Source: Saposhnikovia divaricata (lineage: Eukaryota; Streptophyta; Magnoliopsida; Apiales; Apiaceae). From it: 64,000 bases of DNA. Positions 32,480 to 44,750 of this stretch are shown here, in pieces. The notes beneath the pieces were generated by a model. It had not been told where the DNA came from and ran no database searches. It saw only the letters and a list, made by a program, of their open reading frames with translations. Positions within the stretch are counted from its first letter, which is position 1; each line of letters opens with the position of its first letter. Location: contig CM071598.1 of assembly GCA_036435485.1 (NCBI GenBank), positions 144,068,148 to 144,132,147 on the forward strand, read 5' to 3'. The position numbers and the translations under genes were made by a program.

Positions 32480-32930
32480 ATTGCTCGTAAGTAATCCTCG
32501 AATGAATATATAGGAATATTTACTAAATAGATCTCTTCTTAAATGAATATTTAAAAATAATATTCATTTAATAAATAATATTCTAAATGAATATCCAAAT
32601 AATATTCTTTTAGTAATCAAAACTGTAAAGGAATATTCGAAATAATATTCTCTAAGTAAGTAGAACTTCAAATGAATATTTAAAAATAATATTCATCAAG
32701 TACATAAAATCTTAAATGAATATTTGGAAGTAATATCCATTTAATAAAAAAAAATTCCAATGAATATTAAAGTAATTATTCATTAAATGACCAAACTCTA
32801 AATGAATATTCGAAACTAATATTCATTTAAATAATTAAAGCTCAAATGAATATTAAAATAATATTCAGTAAATAAATAAACTCGAATGAATATTCAAAAT
32901 AATATTCATATAGTATTTCTCGATTGAGAT
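32480..32930. repeat. Palindromic tandem repeats in E
   Basis: About nine imperfect units of ~40-50 bp, each holding an inverted repeat of the form TGAATATT...AATATTCA. F has the same array at about 46200-46410 with a tight 42-bp period. Confidence 0.8.
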
Positions 32931-35321
32931 AATGCTCAAATAACATTCCTCGAATAATTTCCAAGTAATTAATACTTTATGGAAATATAAATAATGTTCA
33001 TGAATAACAATCCTCAAAATGAATACTAATCTGCCGCTGGAACCCTCCGGGTTTCCACGACTATCTCTATATCTCAAAATATCGACTCCCGGTCTATATT
33101 TAAAGAATGAATATCATATGCCCTTCAATAAGGGTCTTAACAAAATAATCCGGCTTATAACTGATAATTCATATCTAGTCTATAAGCCAACATCAATTCA
33201 GGGAACAAGTATTATAGTATAACTTGAAAGTAGGCATGCATGCTATGGCATATGTATAACAACAATCATATATATTATCACAACAACAGTTCCAAGGTAT
33301 TGGAAACTTGCCTGATACTCGAGAAGTGGTAGGGCTCGTGACAATGTCAAACAATCTAGACAAAGTCAAAAGAAAACGTACGATTAATCCCCTAGATGAT
33401 TCACTTCAATGCTTAAACACGTAAGCAATACACAACGAAGGCGTTACTAGCTCGCTTTAGGCTCGTACTATGTCCATGTCAATCGAAAAATACTTAAGTC
33501 GAAGATTTGTTTTAGAATTCGGATCTCATTCGCCCGTTTCACTAAGCGGTTTACAAAGTTATAATCGAGTGCTCCTTTAAGGGGTTCCTTCGCACTTAAC
33601 CTTGATTCAAATATTTTTATAAAATCCAAAAATAATCTTTTTGACACGAGGTCTTCTCTCATATATTTATTATGACCTCTAGTATTTAATTACCAAGATT
33701 CGTAACCGAATTTATCAATTTAAAGGGGTTCAATTGAAGTTACGAATTCATACGTACGTTTACGAACTGCTTTTACAGATTTTACCATAACGCCTAAGCC
33801 GTAAGTCAAAATGCTACAATTCTTGCGCCAAAACGATCTATGACTCGAGATCTTCGAATACATGTCATATACTCAATAAGTTCAGAAGGTTAAATCTACT
33901 GTTATGAATGGTTTTTAAGGGTCAAAGAAATTTCGCCATTACGACGGCTATAACTCGGATATTTCCAAAATTAAAATCCTCCAAATAATCATCCAATCCA
34001 CCATCAACACTCATGGACACTATTCATTGTCTCCCTCACTGTCTAAATAGGTATTGGAGCTGTGCAACATATTTTAACATCTAACAAAACTCTTACGTAG
34101 CTCTAGTGCTCTAGACATGCATATAACTCAAAAAAACTCATCCAAAAATCCATTAAAACTCATGATTCAACAAAGGGGTTTCAAAGATTATACCTTGGTT
34201 TGAAGTTCAAGGATGATAATAAGGCCTCACAACTCTTGATCATTGCTTAGAACATTATTTGGAAGCCATAGAATCAAGAAAGCAAAACATGAAAATCAAA
34301 AGTTACTATTCATCATCAATCTTGTAAAAATCATATAAAATCAAAAACTAAGAGTTTGGTTCTAAAATTTTTACCACACCTTCTAATCTTCAAGGGCTTT
34401 CTTTTGAGCTATAGAACACAATAATCCAACCATGGGAGCTAGGGTTTTGAGCCCCATCTTGCTACTGTTCAGAACCTGGACAGTTTTGGTCCTCCAACTT
34501 TAATCATGGATTTGACTAGGCTATACTACTTAGATTTAGATGAAATTTGGAACGAATCTTGCCCATGGAGTGGAGAAGCTATGGTTAAAATTTGGTGATT
34601 TTATCATGGATAGAAATGGAGATATGAATTTTTTTCTTAAGCTTGGTTCTGCTGGGCAGTTTTTGGAGAAATGAGTTTTTGCTTGCTTTTTTCCTTTCTT
34701 CACCCTTTTGATCATAATATCTAGATATTATTGGATGTGTGTGGCTGGTGGCTCACCTTGGGGCTTGTGCAAAGAGTCTTGGAGAAGCTTGGTAGATATT
34801 TGTTTTGTTTCTTGTTTGATTTAAGTGATTTAAATCACTTAACTCCTAAATTGTTTTGATTTAATCCTTGATTAAATAATTTAATCCACTTGATATAATT
34901 CTCTTGATGATCATATAGGATATTTAATCTTGTCACAATCTTGATCCTTAATTCCTGATTCGTTCGCTTAATTGCTTAATCTCGTTATAACGTTTTAGTG
35001 GTTTCTAGAACGCTTGTTTCACTGTCTCAGTGGTTTTCGTTCTAATTTCTAAAATCAAATATAATAAAATTCCAAAATATTAACCCTTCAATTTCTCAAA
35101 TTGAATATCTCATTTCTCGAATATAATAATATATAATTCACTGCTCGGTCAAATATTACACCAAAAATTAAAATAGGAATTTTTGAATTCCGATCGTCTC
35201 TGCATTCACTTATTTCCTCTGCGTATTACTAATAGGACTTCGAAACATCCATATCACGTCCCGTACATAGGTTGGCATGAAAAGTTTTCCAACTTACAAA
35301 ATCATTATTCATCCACCGAAT

Positions 35322-35416
35322 TACTATGGACGTACAGGAAATACTATGCACGTATGGGAAACACTATGCACGTACGGAAAACACTATGCACGTATGAGAA
35401 ACACTATGCACGTACT
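35322..35416. repeat. 20-bp tandem repeat in E, five copies
   Basis: Units begin at 35322, 35342, 35362, 35382 and 35402 with consensus ACTATGCACGTATGGGAAAC. The core CACGTA recurs in the later units. Confidence 0.92.
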
Positions 35417-35747
35417 CATTTCCCTTCAAGGTTCCATTAGCTCCTTCCTGGACGGTAGATTATTCTTATCTAGGTCCTCAACCATCGAATTACTCTATTC
35501 TGACAATATACCAATGCATCAGGATCATTGTCCAAAGCAATATCCATTCATTACAATTATTGTTCTTTGAAACCACCATTCATTAGTGCTCTTTAACCAC
35601 AATAAGAAAAGTTTTAATTCTACCCAAAATTTGGGTTATTACATTTTAGGCTCTACAACAATGATAAAAAATTATTGCAGTAGCACATAAATGTAGTAAA
35701 TTGCACTTTAAGGCAATATTGAAATGCAATTTCTTTTACATATTATA

Positions 35748-37199
35748 TGTTCGCACTAAATCACGCAAGCGTACGTGGTCAGAAGTAATATATAAGTAAG
35801 TCAAGTTCGTTCCCACAGAGATCTGGTTTAGGTTTCAATTCAGTTAATGTACCTATGTAACAATGTATGGTTTTTATTCACTGCTAAGACAATTAACAAA
35901 TTTGGGTTTTGATTAACTAAAATTAACCAAAAAGCAAATTAACAAACTAAGAATTAATTAACTAATGAGAATTGGAATCAAATTACCTATGTGAGAGAAA
36001 ACATGGGATCCTAAATTCATTAAATATTTCGCTTAGATCTGACGCCTTTAATCACTATATGCAATGGTTATGATATCTGATCGGATAACACGAAACAAGT
36101 ATAGGCTACCTGTCAGCATACGAATACCAAACTACTCATACATCCACAAAATAGATAGAAGATGGGTAGACACCAATTATGCTTAGACCCTATATGTCTA
36201 TAGAATTTGAAAACATAATGGTTGAAGCACAAGTTATCCATATTGATCACATAGGTCAATGTAAAATAGTTCAAGTTACACTACGAATCATGTTGGTAAA
36301 CAATCATGAACCTATGCTAGCATGGCAAGTTCTAAACCTCAAGATCCACTGTCGCTTCACAAGAGATTAACAGATTAGATGTTAGCTACTAAAGCTCCAT
36401 AAATAAATCCGTTAGAATCCCATGACAACTATTAGTTCATAATCGAACCGTTCGTCCTCATGGGATCTGATGAAACTATGGTAAATAACAAAGTATTAAA
36501 GATTACAAATAAACTAGAGTATGAGTTTAAGAAAACAAATCCGAAATCCAGAGTATCACCTAATTTAGAAAAATACAAAAGTAGATCTAGATCTCCGAAT
36601 GCTGTCATGTCCTTCCGGGAATCCGTCTCTAAGTCTGAATCTCTAACTCTGGCTCTCTCTCTCTCTCTCTCTCTGTTTTTTTCTAAGTAGTTGCTCGATA
36701 TATAATGATAGGAAGTGTTTATATAGGCCCTAGAATTCTTTTCCAGCAAGAAAAGTCCAAAAATCGAATTAAAACTCGAAACAGGAAAATTCCAGGATGT
36801 TCTGCGCGCCGCGGCGCCCACCTGCGCGCAGCCTGCGCCCATCAAATACCACGCGCGCTCCTGCGCCCAAGTCGAGCGCTCTTGCGCCCAGTGGAAACTG
36901 CCGAATTCTGAAATTTGTTATTTCTTCGTTCTTGCTCCGTTTTCTTCCGTCCCTTTTTCGTTAATTATCGTTCTTCAATCCTTTGACTCAAAATCTTCAT
37001 AGAAACGTAGGGAAAACTTCATTCTTCATTCCAAGCTCAAATTTGATTCCAAGATCAACGGAAATCAACAACCCTAACCGGCGTTTTACAATCCTGCACA
37101 ACTAGATAAAAACACATTAAAAACACAACATACTTGAGATCAAGACAACAATTTAAGCCGAAATGAAGCGCTCCAAGTGGATATGAAATCCACTTATCG
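35748..37199 (-). mobile_element. Solo LTR D of the A/B clade
   Basis: On the minus strand it reads CGATAAGTGGATTTCATATC at the start and GTGCGAACA at the end. A perfect 5-bp duplication TTATA flanks it (35743-35747 and 37200-37204). No internal region remains, so it is a solo LTR left by LTR-LTR recombination. The first base is C, not the usual T. It contains a (CT)n tract (36654-36676), a GC-rich palindromic block (36795-36890), and TATATA with CTTGCTGG upstream (minus strand, near 36720-36750), as in A and B. A minus-strand open frame spanning the (CT)n tract is not credible as a gene. Confidence 0.9.
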
Positions 37200-37204
37200 T
37201 TATA

Positions 37205-37798
37205 CAAATGATATGTCACATAGATATTATAGATACGAACTCTATACTCATTGGAGATGCTTTTAGGGGTAAAAAGAAAATCGTTAATCAAAATAGCCTA
37301 GAATAAGAAAAAAGAAATTAGGTTATTAGTTTAAAAAATATTTAAATAACTAAAAAATTTAATCATAATTTTTTAGGTATTCATTAATTTAAATATTAAA
37401 ATATTATTAATTAACTATATAAATAAAAACAAAAAAATATTAAAATATGGGTGATTAAATACATGCAATACTTTAGGTAATCGTGCATCGCATGGATTCT
37501 AAGGTAGTATAGAGTAAGAGGAATAATTGAGAAGTACTACCATTGGTAAAGAGTTCAATTGTCATCATTGACATATTAAAAATATTATATTTATAATTTG
37601 AATTCTAATCATATATGAAAGCGGACCTTTCCCAGCTAATGCCGACACTCCTTAGACCGGACCCTTCACCTTGACGAGAGAGCCCAACAAAAAGAAAAGA
37701 AAAAAAAAAAAAAAGACTTCCACAAGTTTGTTCACCTGTAATGTTTCACGTCTAGAAAAATAAGGACCAATTTGCCTCACTCAAAAATATAATGTACA
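37205..37798. other. Intergenic DNA with Helitron 3'-end remnant
   Basis: At about 37473-37507, CGTGCATCGCATGGATTCTA then AGGTAGT resembles a decayed family-2 Helitron 3' end (hairpin and CTAG lost to mutation). The rest is AT-rich; nothing coding was recognised. Confidence 0.4.
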
Positions 37799-38781
37799 TG
37801 TTAATTACTGTTAATTAATAAATTATTTTTTTCAGCCAAAATATGTTACATTTTCTCTATTCTGTAATTAAAATATCTCTTTTTCCAATTATATCACAGG
37901 TGGTTATATTTAATAAAATAAATAATAATATTATTATTATACTAATAAATACCAACGTATCATCTTTTCCATATTTCATAATTAAAATTCTTTTTTCCTA
38001 AAAATATCACGAGCAACATTAATTTCTCACTATCTAAAAAAACTACGAACAATTTAACTGAGTAAAATAACATAAATTAAATTATAATTACTATAAACTA
38101 ATCAATTATCTTTTTCACCTAAAGCATGTCATCTTTTTAATTTTCACATTACCTTTTCTATTTTTTCTAACTAAAATCTGTCTTTTTTCAATTACATCAT
38201 GGGTGATTCTATATAATAAAATAAAATAGCAATATTATTATATTAATAATTAACCGATTAAGTTTTTCAACTAAAATGTATCATCTTTTCTATATTTTTT
38301 TTTTAACTAAAAACCCTCTTTTTCAAAAAATATCACGAGCAACATTAATTTTTCCTTTTCTTAAAACAGTACGAGCAATTTTATTTAGTAAAATAACATA
38401 ATTGAATTATAATTACTATAAACTAAACAATTACCTTTTTCACCTAAAACATGCTTTCTTTTTATTGTTTTCTAACTAAGACCTCTATTTTTCCAATTAA
38501 ATCACGGCATTCTATTTAATAAAATTAAATCATAATTTTATAAGTACTTAAAACTAGCCGATTACCTTTTTCAACTAAAATTTATCATCCTTTCAATACT
38601 TTCTAACTAAAATCCCCCTTTTCCTAGAAATATCAGGGATAACATTTATATAATTATTATCAAATCATCTCATTTAAAAATTTAAGCCCCAAAATTTATA
38701 TTTTAAAAAAAGGAAATCAAATTAATAAAAAAATCATATAATATTAAAAGAAATTGGTGCATCGCACGGGTTTTAAGTTAG
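37799..38781 (+). mobile_element. Truncated Helitron (family 2)
   Basis: Matches 20567-21185 and beyond (GTTACATTTTCTCTATTCTG, then TATCACAGGTGGTTATATTT) but lacks the first ~390 bp. It ends with GGTGCATCGCACGGGTTTTA then AGTTAG, so the terminal CTAG/CTAA has mutated to TTAG. Non-coding. Confidence 0.75.
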
Positions 38782-39124
38782 TATGTGTTTAAATATGAAG
38801 AGAATAGATTTTGAATTTATAGATAAAATATATAATTAAAATTTTTATTGAAAATAAAAGAATATTTGAATTTATAATCCAAGTTAAAAAGATATCTGAA
38901 TGGAAGAATTCTAATTCTAATTTAAGAGAAAGACATATAGTATTTAAACTCTTCTAACTAATTCTCTTACAGAAAAAAAAAACTCTTCTAACTAATTATA
39001 TATCCTGAGCTTTACTCAGATAGCCCTTTTGAGTTTGGTATTTTAGAGGTTAGTACTAATCATTAATTTGTTTTATAATTGTTAGAATTTTGTAATTTTG
39101 GTCCGATGAACTTTTTATTATTTA
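38782..39124. other. AT-rich intergenic DNA
   Basis: Contains GAATTTATAGATAAAATATA-type motifs like those of 42400-44060, so probably old family-3 Helitron DNA. The hexadecamer AACTCTTCTAACTAATT occurs twice (about 38947 and 38980). Confidence 0.4.
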
Positions 39125-40338
39125 CTAGCTTATAACCCGTGCAACGCACAATCTTTTTTTTTTAATATTTATAATTCATAATTATATTAATTTTTAAAAT
39201 TTTTTATGTTATTAATTTGCATATCCAATATAAGATTATACATGTTCGATTTAATATTTGTATTCTGTCTTGCATTCTTAAAATTTGATTTGGACGGTTT
39301 TGCGGTCCACATGAAATTAACAAAATAAACTTTAATTTATTGATGTTTTAACGATTATTTTCCGATCAAATCAACACAGAAACAATAGAGAGAAGTAATT
39401 GACGATTTTTTAAATTGAAAATTCTATTCGATTTATAAATTCTACTTATAATTCGTTTTGATTACCAAAATACCCTTGTTATTACTCGAAGATGGTTCTA
39501 CTAACAACCAAATACAATTTTAATAATAAGTGTAAGAGGAATTTTGTCCAAAACTTTGATAATCGGTAGTCCGGTCCTCCGTACGACAAAATTAATAAGA
39601 ACCATCAGATTTTAAAATAAATAAATGAAAACCGTTGGATTTAGCAAAAAAAATATTTTATATTTTAATATATTATAAACTAAAAAGTGTGTTTATATTG
39701 AAATACAAAAAGATGCATGTCAATGATTTAAATCATATATAATTAGGTTTTCTACATTGAATATCATTACCAATGTAGGACTTCTACAATGAATAGGATT
39801 AATGTAAAAATTCGTAATTATATTTTCTGTTAAGATTCTGAGTGTTTCCATTTGAATCATAACTATTAATTCATCACTAAATTAAAGATAATTTTATGAG
39901 TTTCACGTGGATTGTAAAATCATCCAAATCTAATTTTTAGATCTCAATATAGAGCCCAAATAATAAATATGATTTTTTATACTAATAAAAAATAAATGAA
40001 ATTCAATTCTAATACAACCTTTTCAAATTTTATCCTTTTCAAATTATAAGTTTCTTTTTAAAATTCAATTCTAATACAACATTTTTTAATTATATCCTAT
40101 AAGTTTCTTTTTAAAATTCAATTCTAATACAACCTTTTTTAATTATATCCTTTTTAGATTATAATTTTCTTTTTAAAATTCACTTCTTATGCAACCTTTT
40201 ATATTATAATTTTTTTAATTTGATGTAATCTTGATCGTCTATTTTTAAAAATTTTAGATTCGACGGTTGAGATTATTTTGACGGTACAACGACCAAAATT
40301 ATGGATAACATCCCTTTTACGCTTATTATATATAAGGA
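39125..40338 (-). mobile_element. Non-autonomous Helitron (family 1, full length)
   Basis: On the minus strand it runs from TCCTTATATATAATAAGCGT (5' end at 40338) to AAGCTAG (3' end at 39125), with a GTGC-GTT-GCAC hairpin at 39139-39149. It is inserted between A and T. It is the opposite-strand relative of 1432-2595, and the agreement of both termini fixes the family boundaries. A ~55-bp segment (AAAATTCAATTCTAATACAA) is repeated three to four times at 40010-40190. Non-coding. Confidence 0.88.
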
Positions 40339-40909
40339 TATAATTATTGCCTAATATGTATTTTTATATTATAAATTATTTTATAAACAATTTATATATG
40401 TAACTAATAATAAGTTATTTTTTGACTTTTTTGTTACATCTTATTATTACTTGATTTTTGTTTGCAAAATTAACGCAAATTATATGCACATATGAAGTAC
40501 ATAAGATAAACATGGATTTTTGTTTTGAACCGGAACTATTTAGTAGTTAAAGTCAGGTCAGCTTCATGCTTATGTACTCGCAATTTTTCAATACTATCTT
40601 GTAAACTAAATTTTTGACGTGTGCTAATATCAAATTTAATAGATTATTAATGAGTTTTCAATATTAAATTTAATAGATTATTAATGAGTTTTGAAAATTG
40701 AATTTTAACATATGTTTCATTAGTAAATTTAAAGTTACAAATATTAAATTTAATTATATTGTTAGTGAGAGTCGAACATATGTTAGTACTAGCTTATTAT
40801 CCCTTTTACTCTTATTACATAATAGAATATAACAAGGCTACTTGCTTTTGTAGGCTTCTAGGTAAATTTGAATTTTCGTAACACATTTCATTAATTTTTC
40901 TCAAATTTG
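40339..40909. other. AT-rich intergenic DNA
   Basis: A ~45-bp tandem duplication (AAATTTAATAGATTATTAAT) occurs at about 40632-40690. At 40789-40820, CTAGCTTAT is joined directly to TATCCCTTTTACTCTTATTA, resembling the two ends of a minus-strand family-1 Helitron without its interior. Confidence 0.45.
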
Positions 40910-40911
40910 TA

Positions 40912-41145
40912 TTCCCTCTGTCCCATCCAATTCTTAACATTTGTGACGGAGGGTTCGACACATATTTTAAGGTTTTTATAAGTATAATTCCATTAATTGT
41001 TTTAAATAATTTTTTCTTTTGAATAAAAATTTAATATTTAAATTTTTTTTTAGAAAAAAAAATTAAATTATGGAATTATAATTTATATATACCTTAAAAT
41101 AAGTGTCGAATATTTTATCTTAAGAATTGGATGGGACGGAGAGAA
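40912..41145. mobile_element. Stowaway MITE
   Basis: 234 bp. The left end TTCCCTCTGTCCCATCCAAT and reverse-complemented right end TTCTCTCCGTCCCATCCAAT are long inverted repeats of the Stowaway type (CTCCCTCCGTCCC). TA flanks both sides (40910-40911 and 41146-41147). Mobilised by mariner-like transposases encoded elsewhere. Confidence 0.93.
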
Positions 41146-41147
41146 TA

Positions 41148-41880
41148 TATTTTTATTTTGGACTGGTTATTATATGAAAGTCTCTTTTAATTATCCATCT
41201 TTTTAGATAGTGTCCACAAAAAATGTATCACAGAGGCATGATTTTATAAAACAAAGGTGGGTAAGGAGGCAAAAATTCATGGATGAAGATCCTAAATAGT
41301 CAAAAATAAATAGTGCTGGTCCAAAACACCTAAAATCTTAAACATGGCCCAAATTACTTATTGAACACGTTATTTCGTCTAGAGTATTAGAATGATACGT
41401 TACACCATGTTCAGCATCACCTTAGAAATGGAGTCTGGTATGCAGCATTAGGTTGATACGGAGTCTAGTGTGCAGCATTAGGTTGATACGGAGTCTCGTT
41501 TGCAGTATTAGTGCTTGTTACGCCTTTGGCTAGGCTTATGTCCACAAGCTTTCACGTCGAACGCTGTCCCTGCGGGGCCTCTTCCCACAAACACACTACC
41601 AACCTTTCATCGCTATCTCAAAACTCAAACCCATACATACACAAGTGATTCGAGCTTCCCGAAAGTTAACTCCGGTGGCTCCACGAATTCTCTTTCCCAA
41701 CCATCTCTCTCCCCGCTCGTCTCTCTCTCCACGATCTCTCTCCTCGCCTTTCTCTTATCTCTCTCCTCACCTCTTTCTGGGTGTCGGGGCAAGGTGGGAA
41801 AAGCTTTTTTGAAGTAGTTGCCTTTGTATGTATTATGTGAGATACGGCACACGCAGTAACGTGTTAAGTCGGTATTTAGG
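41148..41880. other. GC-richer patch with 30-bp repeat and CT-rich frame
   Basis: A 30-bp unit (GAGTCTGGTATGCAGCATTA) is repeated at 41431, 41461 and partly 41491. From 41515 a 100-codon plus-strand frame runs to 41817; it is Ser/Leu-rich (SLSPLVSLSTISLLAFLL) and derives from a CT-rich tract. I recognise no protein. It may be a gene or UTR fragment captured by a transposon. Confidence 0.35.
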
Positions 41881-42379
41881 GCCCCAATTCAACTTTTCAG
41901 TATTTTGGGTCACTAAATCTCAAAAATGATTATTTTGGTAATTTTCTCAAAATTCATACTTTCTCTATTTTTACATTTTTTTATACGTCATTCTCAATTT
42001 TTTATATCGCAAAAATTTTGAAAAATAATAAATTTTATAATATAAAAATTAACTACATTCATTACGTTCCTATATAATACTTATTTTATTTGTTAAATAT
42101 TGATTAATCATATTATTTATTTATTTTTATTACTTTTTTTACTATTTTACACATTATTTTTATTTCCTTGTTCAATTAATAAAAATGAGAAGGACGGAAC
42201 GACAAACGGTAATAAATAAACATGTTTTACTTATGAGCATGCAATTAGTTAAATTGCGCGATAAAGAAAGTTTTATGTTACGGAGTTTAAGGCAAAATAG
42301 TTCATTTTTTTGGATTTTAAATTTGTTTGAATAGCCACACACGACAAATTATGCTTTAGTGGATTTATTAAAATTTTAT

Positions 42380-43613
42380 GTTAAAATACTAATAAAAAAA
42401 ATCTTTCAATATTTAAAATAGATATTCGAATTTATAGAAAAAAATAGTTCGAATTCGTAGAGAAGACATAATTAAATATTTTATCGAACATAGAATAGAT
42501 ATTCGAATTTCTGAAGGAAAATAGTTCGAATTTATAGGTAAGATATATAATTAAAAGTTTTACTAAAAATAGCATATGTGTTCAAATTTATAGAAGAGAG
42601 ATTTCAATGTATAAGAATACATGTAATTAAAGTTCTATTAGAAGTATAATATGTGTTTGTAATACATAGTTAGGAATTTTTTCAAAAATACCCAAATTAT
42701 AAAAGAAAATCAAAAATACGGTTCAACTTTAAATGCAACTGTTGTAACCTGAAATGCAATTGCTTGCAACCTGCTGCACAATCACATATGCAACTTTTAC
42801 TGTATATTTGTAAATAGGTTGAAAATATGAGTATTTTTGATAATTCCTCAAATTTTTTATTGAAAGTAGATTATGTGCTCGAATTTATAGAGGATGAGAG
42901 TTTAAATTAATAGAAAAAAACACATAATTAAATGTTCTGTTAAAATTAGGACAGGTATTTGGATATATAAAGAAGACGCGTTCAAATTTATAAAGATCAC
43001 ATAAAATTAATATTTTTATTGAAAATAGGATGTAAAGACAAGTTTTATATATACGAAGTAAATAGATGTTGATAAGACATTTAATTAAAAAATTTATTGG
43101 AAGGAGAATTGGTATTCAAATTTATAAAGGAGAATAATTCGAATTATAGAAAAAAAAGTATAGTTAAAAGTTTTATTGAAAGTAGAATACATGTTTGAAT
43201 ATATAGAGGAGAAGATTTCAAATTTATAAAGAAGACATAAAATTAAAAAAATTATTGGAAGTAGAATACGAGGGCGTGAAGTTAGGACTTCGATCCCAAA
43301 TGCGAGTGATTCAAAACGTGTGTAACAAGATGACGGCTCACTAGGAAAGATCGTATTAATTATTAGAATTTGATATTGATGTTTCACTTTTTTACATTAA
43401 TTTTAGGTTTCGAATTTATGGATTAAAATTATTATACAAGTATTTATAATATATATTAAAGTTAGGGTTTCAGTTTTAATGAGAAAGCGGCTCAATAGGA
43501 AGAATCGTGTTTAACGTGAGAACAGTTCCACGTGTTAACTGTTAAAATTTATTGTTAAAATTTTAATATTGATAATATAATATTAGATAGATATGCACGG
43601 CTTTATCGACTAG
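42380..43613 (+). mobile_element. Degenerate Helitron-like repeat (family 3) ending CTAG
   Basis: A loosely periodic sequence in which GTTCGAATTTATAGAGAAGA or its variants recurs every ~80-100 bp. The end, GATATGCACGGCTTTATCGA then CTAG (43610-43613) followed by T, has the shape of a Helitron 3' terminus with a decayed hairpin. No 5' end was fixed. A MITE is inserted at 42673. Confidence 0.45.
42673..42847. mobile_element. Putative MITE with GGAATT...AAAAATAC termini
   Basis: The left end GGAATTTTTTCAAAAATACC and reverse-complemented right end GGAATTATCAAAAATACTC form imperfect inverted repeats of ~20 bp. The interior is rich in GCAACCTG/TTGCAACC motifs, like flanks at 14450-14890 and 30424-30650. 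No target duplication is visible. A Mutator-like origin is possible but unproven. Confidence 0.5.
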
Positions 43614-44068
43614 TTATATAAATAAAAGAGGATACAAGGGAGGTTAGATGATGCCTCTAAGATCCTCTTCATTTATTTTTCTAATTTTTTAAATTCTAGG
43701 ATTTTAAATACTAATAAATAAAAAATATCTTTTAACGTATTAGAAGTACAATATGTGTTCGAATTTATAGAGAAGAGGAGTTCAAATTTATAGAGAAGAT
43801 GTATAAGTAATAATTTTGTTGGACGTATAATAGGTGTTGGAATTTTCAAACGAGAATAGTTCAAATTTACAAATGAGGATAGTTCGAATTTATAGGTTAG
43901 ACATATAATTAATGTTCTATTGGAAGTAAAATTGGTGTTCGAATTTATAGAGAAGAAGAGTTCGAACTTATGATGAAAGCATATAATTAAAAGTTATATT
44001 GAAAGTAGAATAAGTATTTGTAAGGCATATAATTAAAAAATTATTATTCCCATAACGATAAGTCTTCG
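43614..44068 (+). mobile_element. Family-3 Helitron-like fragment cut by element H
   Basis: Begins TTATATAAATAAAAGAGGAT directly after the CTAG at 43613, again a head-to-tail junction. It shares TACTAATAAATA and ATTAGAAGTA with 19886-20100. It is ended by insertion of retrotransposon H at 44069. Confidence 0.45.
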
Positions 44069-44750
44069 TGTTGTGCCCAAAATTACCATATGCTTAATTT
44101 AGGCCCATTAAGATATAGGGTCCAGTCCACACTAGCTAGAAGATAGATCTAGTGCAAGCCATGAAGATTATACATGAAGAAATGAGCATCAGACAGAGAG
44201 ATTATCAAGAGACGACAAGTATCAAGAGGTTCCTGAAAAACCAGAAGCTGTGCATATCGTCAATATACCTGGTTCCTCCCTGAAAGAGAGTTCGAATCAA
44301 CCTAGCATCAGCCGTAGAGATAGCCACAAATATATGGGGACTACAAAGAGGCTCCCCAGACTAATATGTTTGTTACTTGTGCAGGTACAGATTCCTGTAA
44401 AGAGGTTCCTGAGAAATAGGTTCCTAAGATATAGGTTCCTGAGCACCAGGTTCCTAAGTTTAGACAACAGAAAGATCTAGAAGCAATCTAGAAAGATATA
44501 GATTTATTATTGGAGTCTATTCCTAGGACGCAGCTGATCCTAGATTACCTCTAATAGATGATAGATTCATAGTAGAGTACGAACTCGAGTTCTACCCTAC
44601 TTAGCCAACCGGTTCGTTGTAAGCTCTAAAGGAATTTGAGCCCTACACGAACTACATTTCCTCATATAGCTGGTAAAGTAGAATTAGCTTAGATTTAGAA
44701 CTACGTGAGCTTGATTCCTGTATAAAGGATACGTAGGCACCTTGAGATGG

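Larger units (their letters stand above)
30695..35643 (-). mobile_element. Giant solo LTR E (~4.9 kb), Del/Tekay-like
   Basis: Bounded by TGTAACAGCCCCAAATCCGG and CCCAAAATTTGGGTTATTACA (last 20 bases read from 35624), i.e. TG...CA ends, with a perfect 5-bp duplication TTTTA (30690-30694 and 35644-35648). No internal domain lies between the ends, so it behaves as a single solo LTR of 4949 bp. It is homologous to F and, in reverse, to G. The minus orientation is inferred because G starts TGTAATAACCCGAATTTT, a common gypsy LTR start. LTRs of several kilobases occur in Del/Tekay chromoviruses, Ogre and large-derivative elements; I cannot decide between them. No coding sequence found. Confidence 0.8.

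Noticed and set aside
35322..35416. CRISPR-like array
   Set aside because: The units are contiguous 20-bp tandem repeats without unique spacers, in plant DNA.
36432..36845. 137-codon minus-strand frame with Arg-Glu run in solo LTR D
   Set aside because: The charged run comes from a (CT)n tract and the frame lies wholly within an LTR; no relative in the LTRs of A or B.
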